The notes: a model not told the origin generated them from the letters alone. 64,000 bases of DNA from Rhodobacterales bacterium LSUCC0031 (GCA_015689735.1 WVSP01000002.1:434001-498000); one strand, 5' to 3'. Counted from the first letter of the stretch, positions 19,226-28,865 are shown. A program made the numbers and translations.

Positions 19226-20398
19226 ATGCGCAGCATTTCCATTTTCGGTGCGACCGGGTCGATCGGGCAGAACACGGTCGATCTGATCGCGCGCGCCCCC
19301 GGCCAATTCCGCGTCGTCGCGCTGACCGGCGGGGCCAATATCGCGCTATTGGCCAAGGATGCGATCCGTCTTGGGGCCGAGCTTGCCGTGACAGCCCATG
19401 ACGACCGGCTCGATGACCTGCGCGCGGCCCTGAAGGGAACAGGCATCACCGCCACGGCAGGTGCCGCCGCCTTGGTCGAGGCTGCCGACCGTCCGGCCGA
19501 TTGGGTGATGTCGGCGATCGTTGGGGCCGCAGGGCTTGCGCCGGGGTTTCGGGCGCTGCGCCATGGCGGCACGCTGGCCTTGGCCAACAAGGAAAGCCTT
19601 GTGACCGCAGGCCCCTTGCTCTTGGCCGAGGCCGCCGCCCATCGCGCCACCATCTTGCCCGTCGATAGCGAACACTCAGCCGTGTTTCAGGCGCTTGTCG
19701 GGGAAAATATTGCCGCGGTTGAGCGGATTATCATCACCGCCTCGGGCGGCGGGTTGCGCGATTGGCCGCTCGACGCTTTGGCCAGTGCCACGGTCGCTGA
19801 TGCTGGCGCGCACCCCAATTGGGCGATGGGTCAACGCATCACCATCGATAGCGCATCGATGTTCAACAAGGGGATGGAGCTGATCGAAACGCGCGAGTTT
19901 TTCGGGGTTAGTCCGGGGCAGATCGAAACGGTGATCCATCCGCAATCGCTGATCCATGCGCTGGTGGGTTTCAATGACGGGGCCTTGATGGCGCATCTCG
20001 GCGCACCTGATATGCGCCATGCAATCGGCTATGCACTGAATTGGCCTGACCGGCGGCATTTGCCGGTGGCACGTCTGGACCTTGCCCAGGTTGCCACGCT
20101 GGAATTTCGCGCGCCCGATCCCGCGCGCTACCCCGCTCTTGCGATTGCGCGCGCGGTGATGGAGACAGGTGGGCGCGCCGGCGCTGTCTTCAACGCCGCC
20201 AAGGAGGTTGCGCTTGACGGCTTTATCGCAGGCCGCATCGGTTTCATGGATATGGCGCGCATCGTAGAACAGACGCTTGACGCCATGACATCGCAGATAT
20301 CCCTGACATCCTCCATGACAGATCTTGAGGACGTGCTGGCGACTGACCACATGTCGCGACAGACAGCATGGGCGACAATCACAAAAATGGAGCTGTAA
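19226..20398 (+). CDS. dxr: 1-deoxy-D-xylulose 5-phosphate reductoisomerase
   Basis: A 390-residue NADPH enzyme of the MEP isoprenoid pathway, converting DXP to MEP. GATGSIGQNT (8-17) is the NADPH site. ALANKESLVTAG, then LPVDSEHSAVFQ (metal and substrate binding), then ASGGGLRDWP, then HPNWAMGQRITIDSASMFNKG are classic DXR motifs. Length is standard. It supplies precursors for the uppS product encoded nearby. Confidence 0.97.
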   Translation: MRSISIFGATGSIGQNTVDLIARAPGQFRVVALTGGANIALLAKDAIRLGAELAVTAHDDRLDDLRAALKGTGITATAGAAALVEAADRPADWVMSAIVGAAGLAPGFRALRHGGTLALANKESLVTAGPLLLAEAAAHRATILPVDSEHSAVFQALVGENIAAVERIIITASGGGLRDWPLDALASATVADAGAHPNWAMGQRITIDSASMFNKGMELIETREFFGVSPGQIETVIHPQSLIHALVGFNDGALMAHLGAPDMRHAIGYALNWPDRRHLPVARLDLAQVATLEFRAPDPARYPALAIARAVMETGGRAGAVFNAAKEVALDGFIAGRIGFMDMARIVEQTLDAMTSQISLTSSMTDLEDVLATDHMSRQTAWATITKMEL

Positions 20399-20405
20399 GC
20401 ACGCG

Positions 20406-21734
20406 ATGGAATTCATTCCCCAGTTCGGCAATCTCGCCTTTACGATTGCAGCCTTTATCGCGGCCTTGTCGATCATCGTGGCGATCCATGAGTATGGGCA
20501 TTACATCGTTGGCCGCTGGTCTGGTATCCATGCTGAGGTGTTCTCCATCGGGTTTGGCCCCGTGCTTTTCAGCCGTACCGACCGGCGCGGTACGCGCTGG
20601 CAGATCGCAGCACTGCCTTTCGGGGGCTATGTGAAATTCTTGGGCGATGCGGATGCGGCAAGCGGCAAGGATGGTGCCGCTATCGACGCGCTTGATATGG
20701 CCGAGCGGCGCCGCTCCATGCATGGGGCGCCACTTTGGGCGCGGTCTGCAACGGTCGCGGCGGGGCCGATCTTCAACTTCATATTCTCGATCCTGATCTT
20801 CGCGGTGATCTTGTTTTTCACGGGTCGCCCTGCCGATGAGCCGCGCGTGGGCGCGCTGACCGCGCTGCCGCCAGAAATGCAGCAGCTTGCGCAAGGCGAT
20901 GTGATCTTGGCGCTCGACGGGCAGCCGGTCACAGTTTTTGGCGATGTCTTTCGCATTGCCCAAGACCTCCCGCTTGCGCCGACCGTGACCTATACGGTGG
21001 AACGCGATGGCCGCGTGATCGACACCGAGGCCGTGTTTCCCTTGATTCCCTTGGTTGATTCGGTCGCGCCGCAATCGGCGGCCTTTGCCGCGGGTTTGCG
21101 ACAAGGCGATGTGATCCGCACCATTGATGGTCAACCCATCTATGCCTTTCGCCAACTCCGCGATGCGGTGACCTCGGCGCAGGGTACGCCGCTCACCCTG
21201 TCGATCTGGCGGGCAGGCGAGGAGATCACCGTCACCTTGGCACCGCGCCGCACTGATCTGCCCTTGGCCGAGGGTGGGTTCGAGACACGCTGGCTGATCG
21301 GGGTGACAGGCGGCTTCAGCTTCGAACCGATGCGCGAAGGGGTCGGGGCTTTTGCTGCGCTGGGTTACGGTGCCGAGCAGACATTATTCGTCGTGCGATC
21401 CTCGCTTTCTGGCTTGTGGCATATGATTACCGGGGCGATTTCATCGTGTAACCTGCAAGGCCCGATCGGGATTGCGGAAACCTCGGGTGCGGCGGCCAGC
21501 CAAGGGATCGACAACTTTATCTGGTTCATCGCTGTGCTTTCGACAGCGGTCGGTTTGTTGAACCTCTTTCCGATCCCTGTGCTCGATGGTGGGCATCTGG
21601 TGTTTCACGCTTATGAGGCGATCGCCGGCAAGCCCCCGTCGGATCGGGCGATGCGACTGTTGATGACAACAGGGCTGACGCTGCTCTTGTCATTGATGTT
21701 GTTTGCACTGACCAACGATCTTTTTTGTCCTTAA
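20406..21734 (+). CDS. rseP: Site-2 intramembrane zinc metalloprotease, RseP family
   Basis: A 442-residue membrane protease. The zinc motif HEYGH is at 28-32 inside the first helix; the second motif NLFPIPVLDGGHL lies near the C-terminus. Two periplasmic PDZ-like regions lie between (for example QGDVILALDGQPVTVFGDV and QGDVIRTIDGQPIYAF). The family cleaves anti-sigma factors and leftover signal peptides in the membrane. It sits between dxr and bamA, the usual gram-negative order, fitting a role in envelope stress control. Confidence 0.95.
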   Translation: MEFIPQFGNLAFTIAAFIAALSIIVAIHEYGHYIVGRWSGIHAEVFSIGFGPVLFSRTDRRGTRWQIAALPFGGYVKFLGDADAASGKDGAAIDALDMAERRRSMHGAPLWARSATVAAGPIFNFIFSILIFAVILFFTGRPADEPRVGALTALPPEMQQLAQGDVILALDGQPVTVFGDVFRIAQDLPLAPTVTYTVERDGRVIDTEAVFPLIPLVDSVAPQSAAFAAGLRQGDVIRTIDGQPIYAFRQLRDAVTSAQGTPLTLSIWRAGEEITVTLAPRRTDLPLAEGGFETRWLIGVTGGFSFEPMREGVGAFAALGYGAEQTLFVVRSSLSGLWHMITGAISSCNLQGPIGIAETSGAAASQGIDNFIWFIAVLSTAVGLLNLFPIPVLDGGHLVFHAYEAIAGKPPSDRAMRLLMTTGLTLLLSLMLFALTNDLFCP

Positions 21735-21834
21735 GCGCCGCGGCGAGGCGTCATGGCTAATCCATGATCTTGTCGTTTTCTTGCCATGAACAGGGGTGAT
21801 ACCCATTCATGACAGAACAGCGGCTGAGCATGAG

Positions 21835-21972
21835 ATGAAACGCAGCATCGCACAAACACGCAATCTTGCGCATGTGATCTTGTGGCATGCGGATCGGATC
21901 ATAGTCCCGCTTTGGATCAGTGCGGCACTGGTGCTTGCCGCCGCACTCGTGGATGTCCCGCGCAGCTCTTGA
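21835..21972 (+). CDS. Possible small membrane protein (45 residues)
   Basis: A 45-codon frame starting ATGAAACGCAGC and ending in TGA. The peptide has a polar, basic start and one hydrophobic helix (about residues 22-39, IIVPLWISAALVLAAALV). The ribosome-binding site is poor (GAG seven bases upstream), and it overlaps the end of a 9-codon frame in another phase. It may be a small membrane peptide or chance; I do not recognise a family. Confidence 0.25.
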   Translation: MKRSIAQTRNLAHVILWHADRIIVPLWISAALVLAAALVDVPRSS

Positions 21973-22052
21973 TCGCGGGGCGCCGCTGGCATTTTCTCTA
22001 CGCGGATGATCTGGTGAAGATCATTTTGGTCGTTTGGAGATTGCGTTGTTTT

Positions 22053-22081
22053 TGACAACCCCCTGACCCTCCGTTAGGCAA
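22053..22081 (+). promoter_or_regulatory. Candidate promoter of bamA
   Basis: TTGACA at 22053-22058, a 17-base spacer, then TAGGCA at 22076-22081. The -35 is perfect and the -10 is weak. It is placed 35 bases before the chosen bamA start. Confidence 0.4.
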
Positions 22082-22115
22082 GTCATGTCTGCTGGGAATA
22101 TTGGGGTTGGATGAA

Positions 22116-24464
22116 ATGAGTCGGCATGTCCAGTTTTCGCCGTCGCGTATGTGGCATGATCTGACCGGTGCGCTGCGTCTGCGGCCGCTGACCGGCATGT
22201 TTGCGGTTCTCTTGATCCTTGCTGGCAGTTTAATTGTTCCAACAGCCAGCGCGCAGACCTTTAGCTTTTCGCGCTTCGACGTGGTGGGCAATGCGCGCAT
22301 CAGCGAATCTGCGATCTTGACGTATGCCGCGATCCCGCAAGGTGCCGAAGTAACCGCAGCGCAGGTCAATGATGCACTGCAACGGCTGCAAAATACCGGC
22401 CTTTTCGAGACGGTGGAGATCACGCCGCGTGGCAATACGCTGGTCATCAGCGTCCAAGAGTACCCCACAATCAATATCATTTCGATCGAAGGCAATGAGC
22501 GGCTCGATGATGATGCGCTCTTGCCGGTGATCACTTCGACCCCGCGTCGGACCTATTCGCCAAGTGTGGCTGAGCAAGACGCAAACGCCATCGCCGAAGC
22601 CTATCGCCTGTCCGGGCGGCTGACCGCGACGGTGACGCCGCGCATCATTCGTTTGAGTGATAACCGGGTTAACCTCATCTTTGAAATTGCTGAAGGGCGC
22701 GTTGTCGAGACCGAGCGCATCAGCTTTGTCGGCAACCGCGCCTATTCCGACCGCCGTTTGCGCGGTGTGCTGGAGAGCACGCAAGCAGGGCTTTTGCGCC
22801 AGATCATCCGCCGCGACACCTTTATTGCTGAGCGCATCGCGCTTGATCGACAGCTTTTGTCCGATTTCTACCTCGATCGCGGTTATGTCGATTTCCAAAT
22901 CCTCAGCGTGACGCCGGAACTGGCGCGCGGACGTGACGCCTATTTCGTGACCTTCAACATCCGCGAGGGTCAAAGCTTTTCGCTGGGCGCGATCAGCACC
23001 GTGTCTGACATCGCCGAAGCGGATGCCGCCCTTTATCAAGACATCATCCGAATTCGCCCTGGCCAGACCTACAGTCCGCGCCTGATCGAAAGCACGATCA
23101 GCCGCATGGAAAGCTTGGCTACACAACAGGGGTTGCGGTTTGTCAGGATCGAGCCGCGCATCACCCGCAATGACGATGCCCGCACGCTGGATGTAGAGTT
23201 TCGCATCATGCGTGGTGAGCGTGTTTTTGTCGAACGTATCGATATCGAGGGCAATGTGACTACGCTTGACCGCGTGATCCGGCGGCAATTTACCACCGTC
23301 GAAGGTGATCCCTTTGATCCGCGCGCCATTCGCCAGGCGGCAGAACGCATCCGGGCCACGGGCTTTTTCGCTGATGTCGATGTCGAAAGCCGCGCCGGCA
23401 CAGCGAGTGACCAGATCATCATCGATGTCGATGTCGAAGAGCAGCCCACCGGCACCTTGGGCTTTTCGGCCAGCTTCTCGACCGATACAGGGCCGGGTCT
23501 TGCGGTGAATTTCGCCGAACAGAACTTCCTAGGGCGTGGTCAAGCTTTGGATTTCAGCTTCAATACCACCGATGGCAGCCGCGCTTTCAACCTTGCCTTT
23601 ACTGAACCCGCATTTCGCGCGCGCGATCTGGAGTTGGGCATCAGCGCATTTTACACCGAAACAACGGGGCAAAATCGTGCTTTTGACACGCTGGATATCG
23701 GCGCTCGCACCAGTCTTGGTTTCCCGGTCAGCACGTTTGGCCGTGTCAGCACCTATGTCGGTGTCGAACAAAACGAGATTTCGGGTTTGGTCGCAGGGCG
23801 CAGTTCGCCGATCTTGTTGGCCGAGCAAGGCGACCGCGCCTTGGCCTTTGTCGGGATGCAATATGCCTATGACACACGCGATGTCGGACTTGATCCCACG
23901 CGTGGCGTGCGGCTGCAATTCGGGGTTGAATATGCGGGTCTTGGTGGCGACACGGATTATCTGCGCGCGACATTCCTTGGGATCGCCGAACAAAAGATCT
24001 TCCGTGAGGATGTGACCTTGCGCGCGAGCCTTGAAGGTGGCGCGCTGGAGATGCTTGGCGGTATCAATCGCCTGTCGGATCGGTTCTTCTTATCGAGCCG
24101 TCAGATGCGCGGCTTTGATGCGTTCGGGATCGGCCCGCGCGATCTCGGTGCGCCGAACCGCGATGCGCTTGGCGGCAACTTCTTCTCGGTCGCGCGCTTC
24201 GAGGCGTCCTTTCCCGTCGGTCTGCCGGACGAATACGGGATTTCGGGCGGTTTGTTCTACGATGTCGGTTCGGTCTGGGGGTTGGACAATACCGCCGGCA
24301 GCGCACCAGTCGATGATGGGCAGCATTTGCGGTCTTCGGTGGGTGTTTCGATTTTCTGGGACACCGCCATCGGGCCACTGCGCTTCAACTTCTCGCGCGC
24401 GCTTGATTTCGAAAGCTATGACCGAACCCGCGATTTCGATCTGACCGTCGAAACGCGGTTCTAA
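22116..24464 (+). CDS. bamA: Outer membrane protein assembly factor BamA
   Basis: A 782-residue outer-membrane protein. A signal peptide ends at TASAQ, about residue 47. POTRA repeats follow (five expected, e.g. FDVVGNARISESAI, ISIEGNERLDDDAL, ISFVGNRAYSDRRL, IDIEGNVTTLDRVI), then a C-terminal beta-barrel ending in Phe (LTVETRF), the signal recognised by the BAM complex. BamA folds and inserts beta-barrel proteins. The ATG at 22116 leaves a 47-residue N-terminal leader that is long for a signal peptide; an internal Met further in could be the real start. It is next to the periplasmic chaperone gene, as usual. Confidence 0.95.
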   Translation: MSRHVQFSPSRMWHDLTGALRLRPLTGMFAVLLILAGSLIVPTASAQTFSFSRFDVVGNARISESAILTYAAIPQGAEVTAAQVNDALQRLQNTGLFETVEITPRGNTLVISVQEYPTINIISIEGNERLDDDALLPVITSTPRRTYSPSVAEQDANAIAEAYRLSGRLTATVTPRIIRLSDNRVNLIFEIAEGRVVETERISFVGNRAYSDRRLRGVLESTQAGLLRQIIRRDTFIAERIALDRQLLSDFYLDRGYVDFQILSVTPELARGRDAYFVTFNIREGQSFSLGAISTVSDIAEADAALYQDIIRIRPGQTYSPRLIESTISRMESLATQQGLRFVRIEPRITRNDDARTLDVEFRIMRGERVFVERIDIEGNVTTLDRVIRRQFTTVEGDPFDPRAIRQAAERIRATGFFADVDVESRAGTASDQIIIDVDVEEQPTGTLGFSASFSTDTGPGLAVNFAEQNFLGRGQALDFSFNTTDGSRAFNLAFTEPAFRARDLELGISAFYTETTGQNRAFDTLDIGARTSLGFPVSTFGRVSTYVGVEQNEISGLVAGRSSPILLAEQGDRALAFVGMQYAYDTRDVGLDPTRGVRLQFGVEYAGLGGDTDYLRATFLGIAEQKIFREDVTLRASLEGGALEMLGGINRLSDRFFLSSRQMRGFDAFGIGPRDLGAPNRDALGGNFFSVARFEASFPVGLPDEYGISGGLFYDVGSVWGLDNTAGSAPVDDGQHLRSSVGVSIFWDTAIGPLRFNFSRALDFESYDRTRDFDLTVETRF

Positions 24465-24474
24465 GGGCGCAATC

Positions 24475-25083
24475 ATGCGCAATCGCCTTTTCACCAGCCT
24501 GATGTTGGGGCTGTCTCTGTCTGTCGCACCCCTGTGGGTGACGGCACAGACGGCGCCCGGCGCACGCGAGGCGGGCGCGCTCGACACTGCCAACGCGATT
24601 GCCATCATCGATCAAGAGAGGCTTTTGTCAGGGTCGCTTTATGGCTTACGTCTCCAGCAAGAAATCGAGGCGGCAGGAGCCGCCCTTGTCGCCGAGAACC
24701 GCCGGATCGAAGGACAATTGACCGAGGAAGAGCTGCGCCTGACGGCGCAACGCGCATCGATGACGGCCGAAGAATTTCGTCCTCTTGCCGAAGAATTCGA
24801 TTCCCGCGTGGAAAGCATACGCACCGCGCAAGAGACGAAGAGCCGGGCTTTGCAGGCGCAAGCAGAAGTCGCGCGCACACGCTTTTTCGAAATGGCCTTC
24901 CCGATCCTTGTCGATCTGATGCGCCTGCGGGGGGCGACCGTCTTGATGGATAACCGCGCAGTTTTGTTGTCGGCCGAGGGGATCGATATCACCGACGCCG
25001 CGATCGGGCGGATCGATCGCGACATCGGCATCGGCGGTGAGGCGGCGCTGATCGATCTCGACGGTGCGGTCCGCGCGCCGTGA
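24475..25083 (+). CDS. Periplasmic chaperone, OmpH/Skp family
   Basis: A 202-residue protein with a signal peptide (1-25, ending WVTAQ) and a long Glu/Arg/Gln-rich helical middle (about 60-125, including LVAENRRIEGQLTEEELRL), as expected for the coiled-coil arms of Skp. It begins IAIIDQERLLSGSLYG after the signal region, the usual OmpH start. It would hold unfolded outer-membrane proteins for delivery to BamA, encoded 10 bases upstream. Confidence 0.88.
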   Translation: MRNRLFTSLMLGLSLSVAPLWVTAQTAPGAREAGALDTANAIAIIDQERLLSGSLYGLRLQQEIEAAGAALVAENRRIEGQLTEEELRLTAQRASMTAEEFRPLAEEFDSRVESIRTAQETKSRALQAQAEVARTRFFEMAFPILVDLMRLRGATVLMDNRAVLLSAEGIDITDAAIGRIDRDIGIGGEAALIDLDGAVRAP

Positions 25084-25154
25084 CCCCGTCGCTTGCCGCC
25101 TTGCCGCCAAGTTGATAGCAACACGCGCAACATGCATTCAGTTTCCGAGGACCC

Positions 25155-25634
25155 ATGACGGCAGATACGCCCACAACCGCCGATATCGCGCTCATCCAGC
25201 GGATCATCCCGCATCGTTACCCCTTTCTCTTGGTGGACCGTGTCCGCGATATCGTGCCGTATCAATCGGCCGTCGGGATCAAGAATGTCACCATGAACGA
25301 GCCGCATTTTCAGGGTCACTTCCCCGGCGCGCCGATCATGCCCGGCGTCACGATTGTCGAGGCCATGGCACAAACAGCGGCCGTCATGATCGGAGTATCG
25401 GCGGATTTGGCCGATAAGAACCTGCTGGTCTATTTCATGGGCATCGATGGTTGCAAGTTCCGCCGCAAGGTGGTGCCGGGCGATATCGTCGAGATGCATC
25501 TGACGACGCTGCGCGGCAAGCCTGGCGGCAAGGTATGGAAATTCGGTGGACAGGCTTTTGTCGATGGCGATTTGGCCGCAGAGGCCGAGTTTACAGCGAT
25601 GATGGACCTTGAGGCCGGTAAGGGGACCTCGTGA
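25155..25634 (+). CDS. fabZ: 3-hydroxyacyl-[acyl-carrier-protein] dehydratase
   Basis: A 159-residue hot-dog-fold enzyme that dehydrates 3-hydroxyacyl-ACP in fatty-acid elongation. The catalytic motif [14 protein letters not shown] gives His55, and the partner Glu69 lies in [22 protein letters not shown] is the family's N-terminal signature. The stop overlaps the lpxA start (ATGA), so the two are probably translationally coupled; both draw on the 3-hydroxyacyl-ACP pool. Confidence 0.97.
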   Translation: MTADTPTTADIALIQRIIPHRYPFLLVDRVRDIVPYQSAVGIKNVTMNEPHFQGHFPGAPIMPGVTIVEAMAQTAAVMIGVSADLADKNLLVYFMGIDGCKFRRKVVPGDIVEMHLTTLRGKPGGKVWKFGGQAFVDGDLAAEAEFTAMMDLEAGKGTS

Positions 25635-26437
25635 TGACAATCGATCCGTCGGCGCAGATACATCCTTCGGCGGTGGTCGAAGACGGGGCGGTGATCGGCG
25701 CAGGCTGCGTGATCGGTCCTTTCTGTGTCGTCGGCCCCGAGGTGGTGCTGGCCGCTGATGTGACGTTGAAATCGCATGCCGTTGTGGCGGGCCTGACCGA
25801 GATCGGCCAAGGCACGGTGATCTTTCCGTTCGCCAATATCGGTGATGTGCCGCAAGATTTGAAATATGGCGGCGAAAAAACCCGCCTGATCGTAGGCCAA
25901 CGTAACCGCATCCGTGAGGGTGTGACGATGAACACCGGGACCGAAGGCGGTGGTGGCATCACCCGCGTTGGCGATGATGGGTTGTTCATGGCAGGCGCTC
26001 ACGTCGCCCATGACGCGATCGTTGGCGACAGGGTCATCATGGCCAATAACGCCGCCGTGGCGGGGCATTGCATCATTTCCGATGATGTCATCATCGGTGG
26101 CTTGTCGGGGGTGCATCAGTTCGTCCGCATCGGTAAGGGCGCCATCATCGGGGCGGTGACGATGGTGACAAATGACGTCATCCCCTATGGCCTTGTGCAG
26201 GGGCCGCGCGGGATGCTTGACGGGTTGAACCTTGTGGGGCTCAAGCGGCGCGGTGTCGCGCGCGAGGATATCATGGCGCTGCGCGCAGCCTTTCAGGCGC
26301 TCGCACAAGGCGATGGTGCCTTTCAGGATCGCGCCAAGCGCTTGCTCGACGATGTTGCCGGGCAATCGCAATATGTGCGCGATATCGTCGATTTCGTGTT
26401 GGGCGAAAGCGACCGCTCATTCCTGACGCCGGGCTGA
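25634..26437 (+). CDS. lpxA: UDP-N-acetylglucosamine acyltransferase
   Basis: A 267-residue left-handed beta-helix enzyme, the first step of lipid A synthesis: it transfers a 3-hydroxyacyl chain from ACP to UDP-GlcNAc. Hexapeptide repeats run through residues 8-190 (IHPSAVVEDGAVIGAGCVIG and onward). The catalytic-His region appears as GAHVAHDAIVGD, and the C-terminal helical part includes GLNLVGLKRRGV. The start at 25634 overlaps the fabZ stop. Confidence 0.97.
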   Translation: MTIDPSAQIHPSAVVEDGAVIGAGCVIGPFCVVGPEVVLAADVTLKSHAVVAGLTEIGQGTVIFPFANIGDVPQDLKYGGEKTRLIVGQRNRIREGVTMNTGTEGGGGITRVGDDGLFMAGAHVAHDAIVGDRVIMANNAAVAGHCIISDDVIIGGLSGVHQFVRIGKGAIIGAVTMVTNDVIPYGLVQGPRGMLDGLNLVGLKRRGVAREDIMALRAAFQALAQGDGAFQDRAKRLLDDVAGQSQYVRDIVDFVLGESDRSFLTPG

Positions 26438-26443
26438 GGGGCG

Positions 26444-27220
26444 ATGGGCCGACGTGCCATCATCGCGGGGACAGGGGCCTTGCCGGGGCTGGTCGCAGCC
26501 GCCGGCCCTGCGATGGTGGTCCGGTTCGCCGATGCGCCTGGTGGCGCAGAAGGCGCTGATCTTGTGGCGCGCTTTGGACAGTTGGGCGCGCTTTTCGCCG
26601 ATTTGAAGGCGCATGGTATCGATGAGTTATGCCTTGCCGGTGCCATGCAGCGCGTCGCCTTTGATCAAGCGCAACTGGATGGGGAGACACGCGCCTTGTT
26701 GCCGCGTTTGGCTGCGGCGATGGGGCAGGGTGATGACGCGCTTTTGCGCAGTATCGTGGCGATTTTCGAGGAGCGCGGCTTTCGCATTCGCGGCGCGCAT
26801 GAATTGCGCCCCGATCTTGTGGCACGCGCAGGCGAACTATCTGGAGGGGCCATCGCGACCGGCGACACCGCGCGCGCGCGCGCTGTGCTGGCCGCTATTG
26901 GCCCGCTCGATGTGGGTCAGGCTTGCGTGGCCGCGCAAGGGCAGATCCTCGGGATCGAGACCTTGCAAGGCACCGATGCGCTCTTGCGCTTCGTGGCGGA
27001 CACCATGCCCGGATCGGGCGGTGTCTTGGTCAAACGCGCCAAGCCAGGTCAGGATTTGCGTGTGGATATGCCCGCCATCGGCCCCGATACCATCACGCTT
27101 TGCGCGCAAGCGGGCCTGAAGGGGATCGAACTTCAGGCGGATCACGTCTTGCTGCTTGGACCTGAGGCAATCCATGCCACCTGTCAGCACCATGCAATCA
27201 ACCTTTGGGCCGTACCATGA
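26444..27220 (+). CDS. lpxI: UDP-2,3-diacylglucosamine pyrophosphatase LpxI
   Basis: A 258-residue protein of the LpxI (DUF1009) family. It hydrolyses UDP-2,3-diacylglucosamine to lipid X, replacing LpxH in many alphaproteobacteria. Evidence is the N-terminal GRRAIIAGTGALPGLVA, the GAMQRVAFDQ segment, VVKRAKPGQDLRVDMPAIG-like sequence in the catalytic domain, and above all its place between lpxA and lpxB. It follows lpxA by 6 bases and overlaps lpxB by 4. Confidence 0.93.
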   Translation: MGRRAIIAGTGALPGLVAAAGPAMVVRFADAPGGAEGADLVARFGQLGALFADLKAHGIDELCLAGAMQRVAFDQAQLDGETRALLPRLAAAMGQGDDALLRSIVAIFEERGFRIRGAHELRPDLVARAGELSGGAIATGDTARARAVLAAIGPLDVGQACVAAQGQILGIETLQGTDALLRFVADTMPGSGGVLVKRAKPGQDLRVDMPAIGPDTITLCAQAGLKGIELQADHVLLLGPEAIHATCQHHAINLWAVP

Positions 27221-28398
27221 CGCTACGGCTTTTCTTGGTGGCAGGTGAACCCTCGGGCGATAGGTTGGGTGCGGCGCTTATGGCGGGGATCAAGGCCTTG
27301 GCGCAAGGGCCGGTCAGTTTTCACGGTATTGGCGGCCCCTTGATGCAGGCCGAGGGGCTTGAAACGCTCTTTGCGATGGAAGAGCTGTCGGTGATGGGCC
27401 TGACCGAGATCTTGGCCAATTACCGTCGCCTCTCGCGACGGGTGGAAGAAACCGCTGCGACCGTGGTGGCGTGGCAACCCGACGCGCTGATCACCATCGA
27501 CATTCCAGAGTTTTCCTTGCGCGTTGCCGCGCGCGTCAAGGCGGCGCGGCCCGATTTACGCACCATCCATTATGTCGCCCCCACGGTCTGGGCATGGCGG
27601 CCGGGACGCGCCAAGAAGATGGCGAAATCGGTCGATCATGTGCTGGCCCTTTTGCCGTTCGAGCCACCCTATATGGAGGCAGCGGGGATGAGCTGTGATT
27701 TCGTTGGCCACCCGGTCGTGACAGAGGCGCAGGCCTCAGAGGACGAGATCGCGGCTTTTCAGGCCAAGTATCTGCCCAATGAAGGCCCGGTCATTCTTGT
27801 GTTGCCCGGTTCGCGGCGGTCTGAGGTCGAGCGCTTGATGCCGGTCTTCGGCGCGGCCTTGCACGATGTCTTGGCGCGCCACCCCGATGCGCGGATCATA
27901 CTGCCCGCGGCACCCGCTGTAGCAGGGCTTGTGGCAGCGCGGATCAAGGATTGGCCAGGCCAGCCGATCATGCTCGATCCACGCGGCGTCGCTGCTGAAA
28001 CTTTCGTCGCCGAGAAGCGCGCGGCCTTTGCCACGGCGGATGTGGCACTTGCTGCCTCCGGGACAGTCAGCCTTGAGTTGGCAGCGACCGACACACCGAT
28101 GGTGATCGCCTACAAGATGAGTTGGCTGAGCCAAAGGTTGATCGGCGCTTTGCTACGTGTCGATACGGTCACCCTGGTCAATCTGGTCACCGAAAGCCGG
28201 ACAATCCCCGAATTCTTGTCCAAGAATTGCCGCCCCGCACCGATTGCGGCCGCGCTGAACCAGCTGATGGAGGACGAGCGCGCGCGCCTTGATCAACTTG
28301 ATGCGATGGCGCTGACGATGCGGCGCTTGGGCCGCGGCGGCGAGGCACCATGGCTGCGCGCCGCGCGCGCTGTTTTGGGTCAGATCAAAGGCGCTTAA
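27217..28398 (+). CDS. lpxB: Lipid-A-disaccharide synthase
   Basis: A 393-residue GT19 glycosyltransferase that joins lipid X and UDP-diacylglucosamine into the lipid A disaccharide. It shows GEPSGD at 10-15, FHGIGGPLMQAEGLE, PEFSLRVAARVK, HYVAPTVWAWRPGRAKK and LPGSRRSEVERLMPVF, all diagnostic of LpxB. It starts inside the lpxI stop (ATGA). Its stop shares TTAA (28395-28398) with the convergent deacylase gene, and it closes the envelope cluster. Confidence 0.97.
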   Translation: MTLRLFLVAGEPSGDRLGAALMAGIKALAQGPVSFHGIGGPLMQAEGLETLFAMEELSVMGLTEILANYRRLSRRVEETAATVVAWQPDALITIDIPEFSLRVAARVKAARPDLRTIHYVAPTVWAWRPGRAKKMAKSVDHVLALLPFEPPYMEAAGMSCDFVGHPVVTEAQASEDEIAAFQAKYLPNEGPVILVLPGSRRSEVERLMPVFGAALHDVLARHPDARIILPAAPAVAGLVAARIKDWPGQPIMLDPRGVAAETFVAEKRAAFATADVALAASGTVSLELAATDTPMVIAYKMSWLSQRLIGALLRVDTVTLVNLVTESRTIPEFLSKNCRPAPIAAALNQLMEDERARLDQLDAMALTMRRLGRGGEAPWLRAARAVLGQIKGA

Positions 28399-28865
28399 TG
28401 CGTGAAATCGGCCAAGATTGCGCCGGAATGGGTCAACAGTTCGTGCGGCGTAATCCCAAAGACATGTCGTGGCGTACCAGCGGCAGCATAGACCAGATCA
28501 AAGGCCAAGAGCCGGCGATCAAACCATGCCCGGATCGGCATCAGATGGCCCAAAGGCGCGACACCCCCGATGGCAAAACCTGTTTGCGTGCGGATCAGTT
28601 CGGCATCGGCCTTGCCCAAGGGTGTTCCGGCAAGCGCGCTGGCCTTGACAGTATCAACCTGATTGCCACCCGCGGTAATGAACAACACAACATCCCCGGT
28701 GGCCTCGGCGCGGAAGATGATTGATTTGGCGATCTGGTCCACGGTGCAACCTGCGGCGCGAGCGGCATCCTGGGCGGTGCGGGTGCCTTCGGCCATCTCG
28801 ACGATCTGTGCAGCGATCCCGGCATGTTGGAGAGCCGCTGCGACCCTTGCAAGACTTTTTGACAT
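28395..28865 (-). CDS. YbaK/EbsC-type aminoacyl-tRNA deacylase
   Basis: A 156-residue protein of the YbaK/ProX editing family. Members hydrolyse mischarged tRNAs such as Cys-tRNA(Pro) or Ala-tRNA(Pro), acting in trans. Family landmarks are the conserved Lys in IAKSIIFRAEA, LFITAGGNQVD, and the GFAIGGVAPLGH loop. Which mischarged tRNA it edits cannot be told from sequence. It diverges from glnE with a 92-base gap. Confidence 0.88.
   Translation of the reverse strand: MSKSLARVAAALQHAGIAAQIVEMAEGTRTAQDAARAAGCTVDQIAKSIIFRAEATGDVVLFITAGGNQVDTVKASALAGTPLGKADAELIRTQTGFAIGGVAPLGHLMPIRAWFDRRLLAFDLVYAAAGTPRHVFGITPHELLTHSGAILADFTH

Larger units (their letters stand above)
21735..22115 (+). other. Intergenic region between rseP and bamA
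   Basis: About 380 bases. Near the 5' end is a short inverted repeat TCATGG-CTAAT-CCATGA (21751-21767), too weak to call a terminator. The middle holds a possible 45-codon open frame (21835-21972). The 3' part has a promoter-like pair at 22053-22081 before bamA. Nothing else is recognisable. Confidence 0.5.

Noticed and set aside
21751-21767. Inverted repeat after rseP as a terminator
   Set aside because: The stem is only 6 bp and the following sequence is mixed (TCTTGTCGTTTTC), not a T-run.
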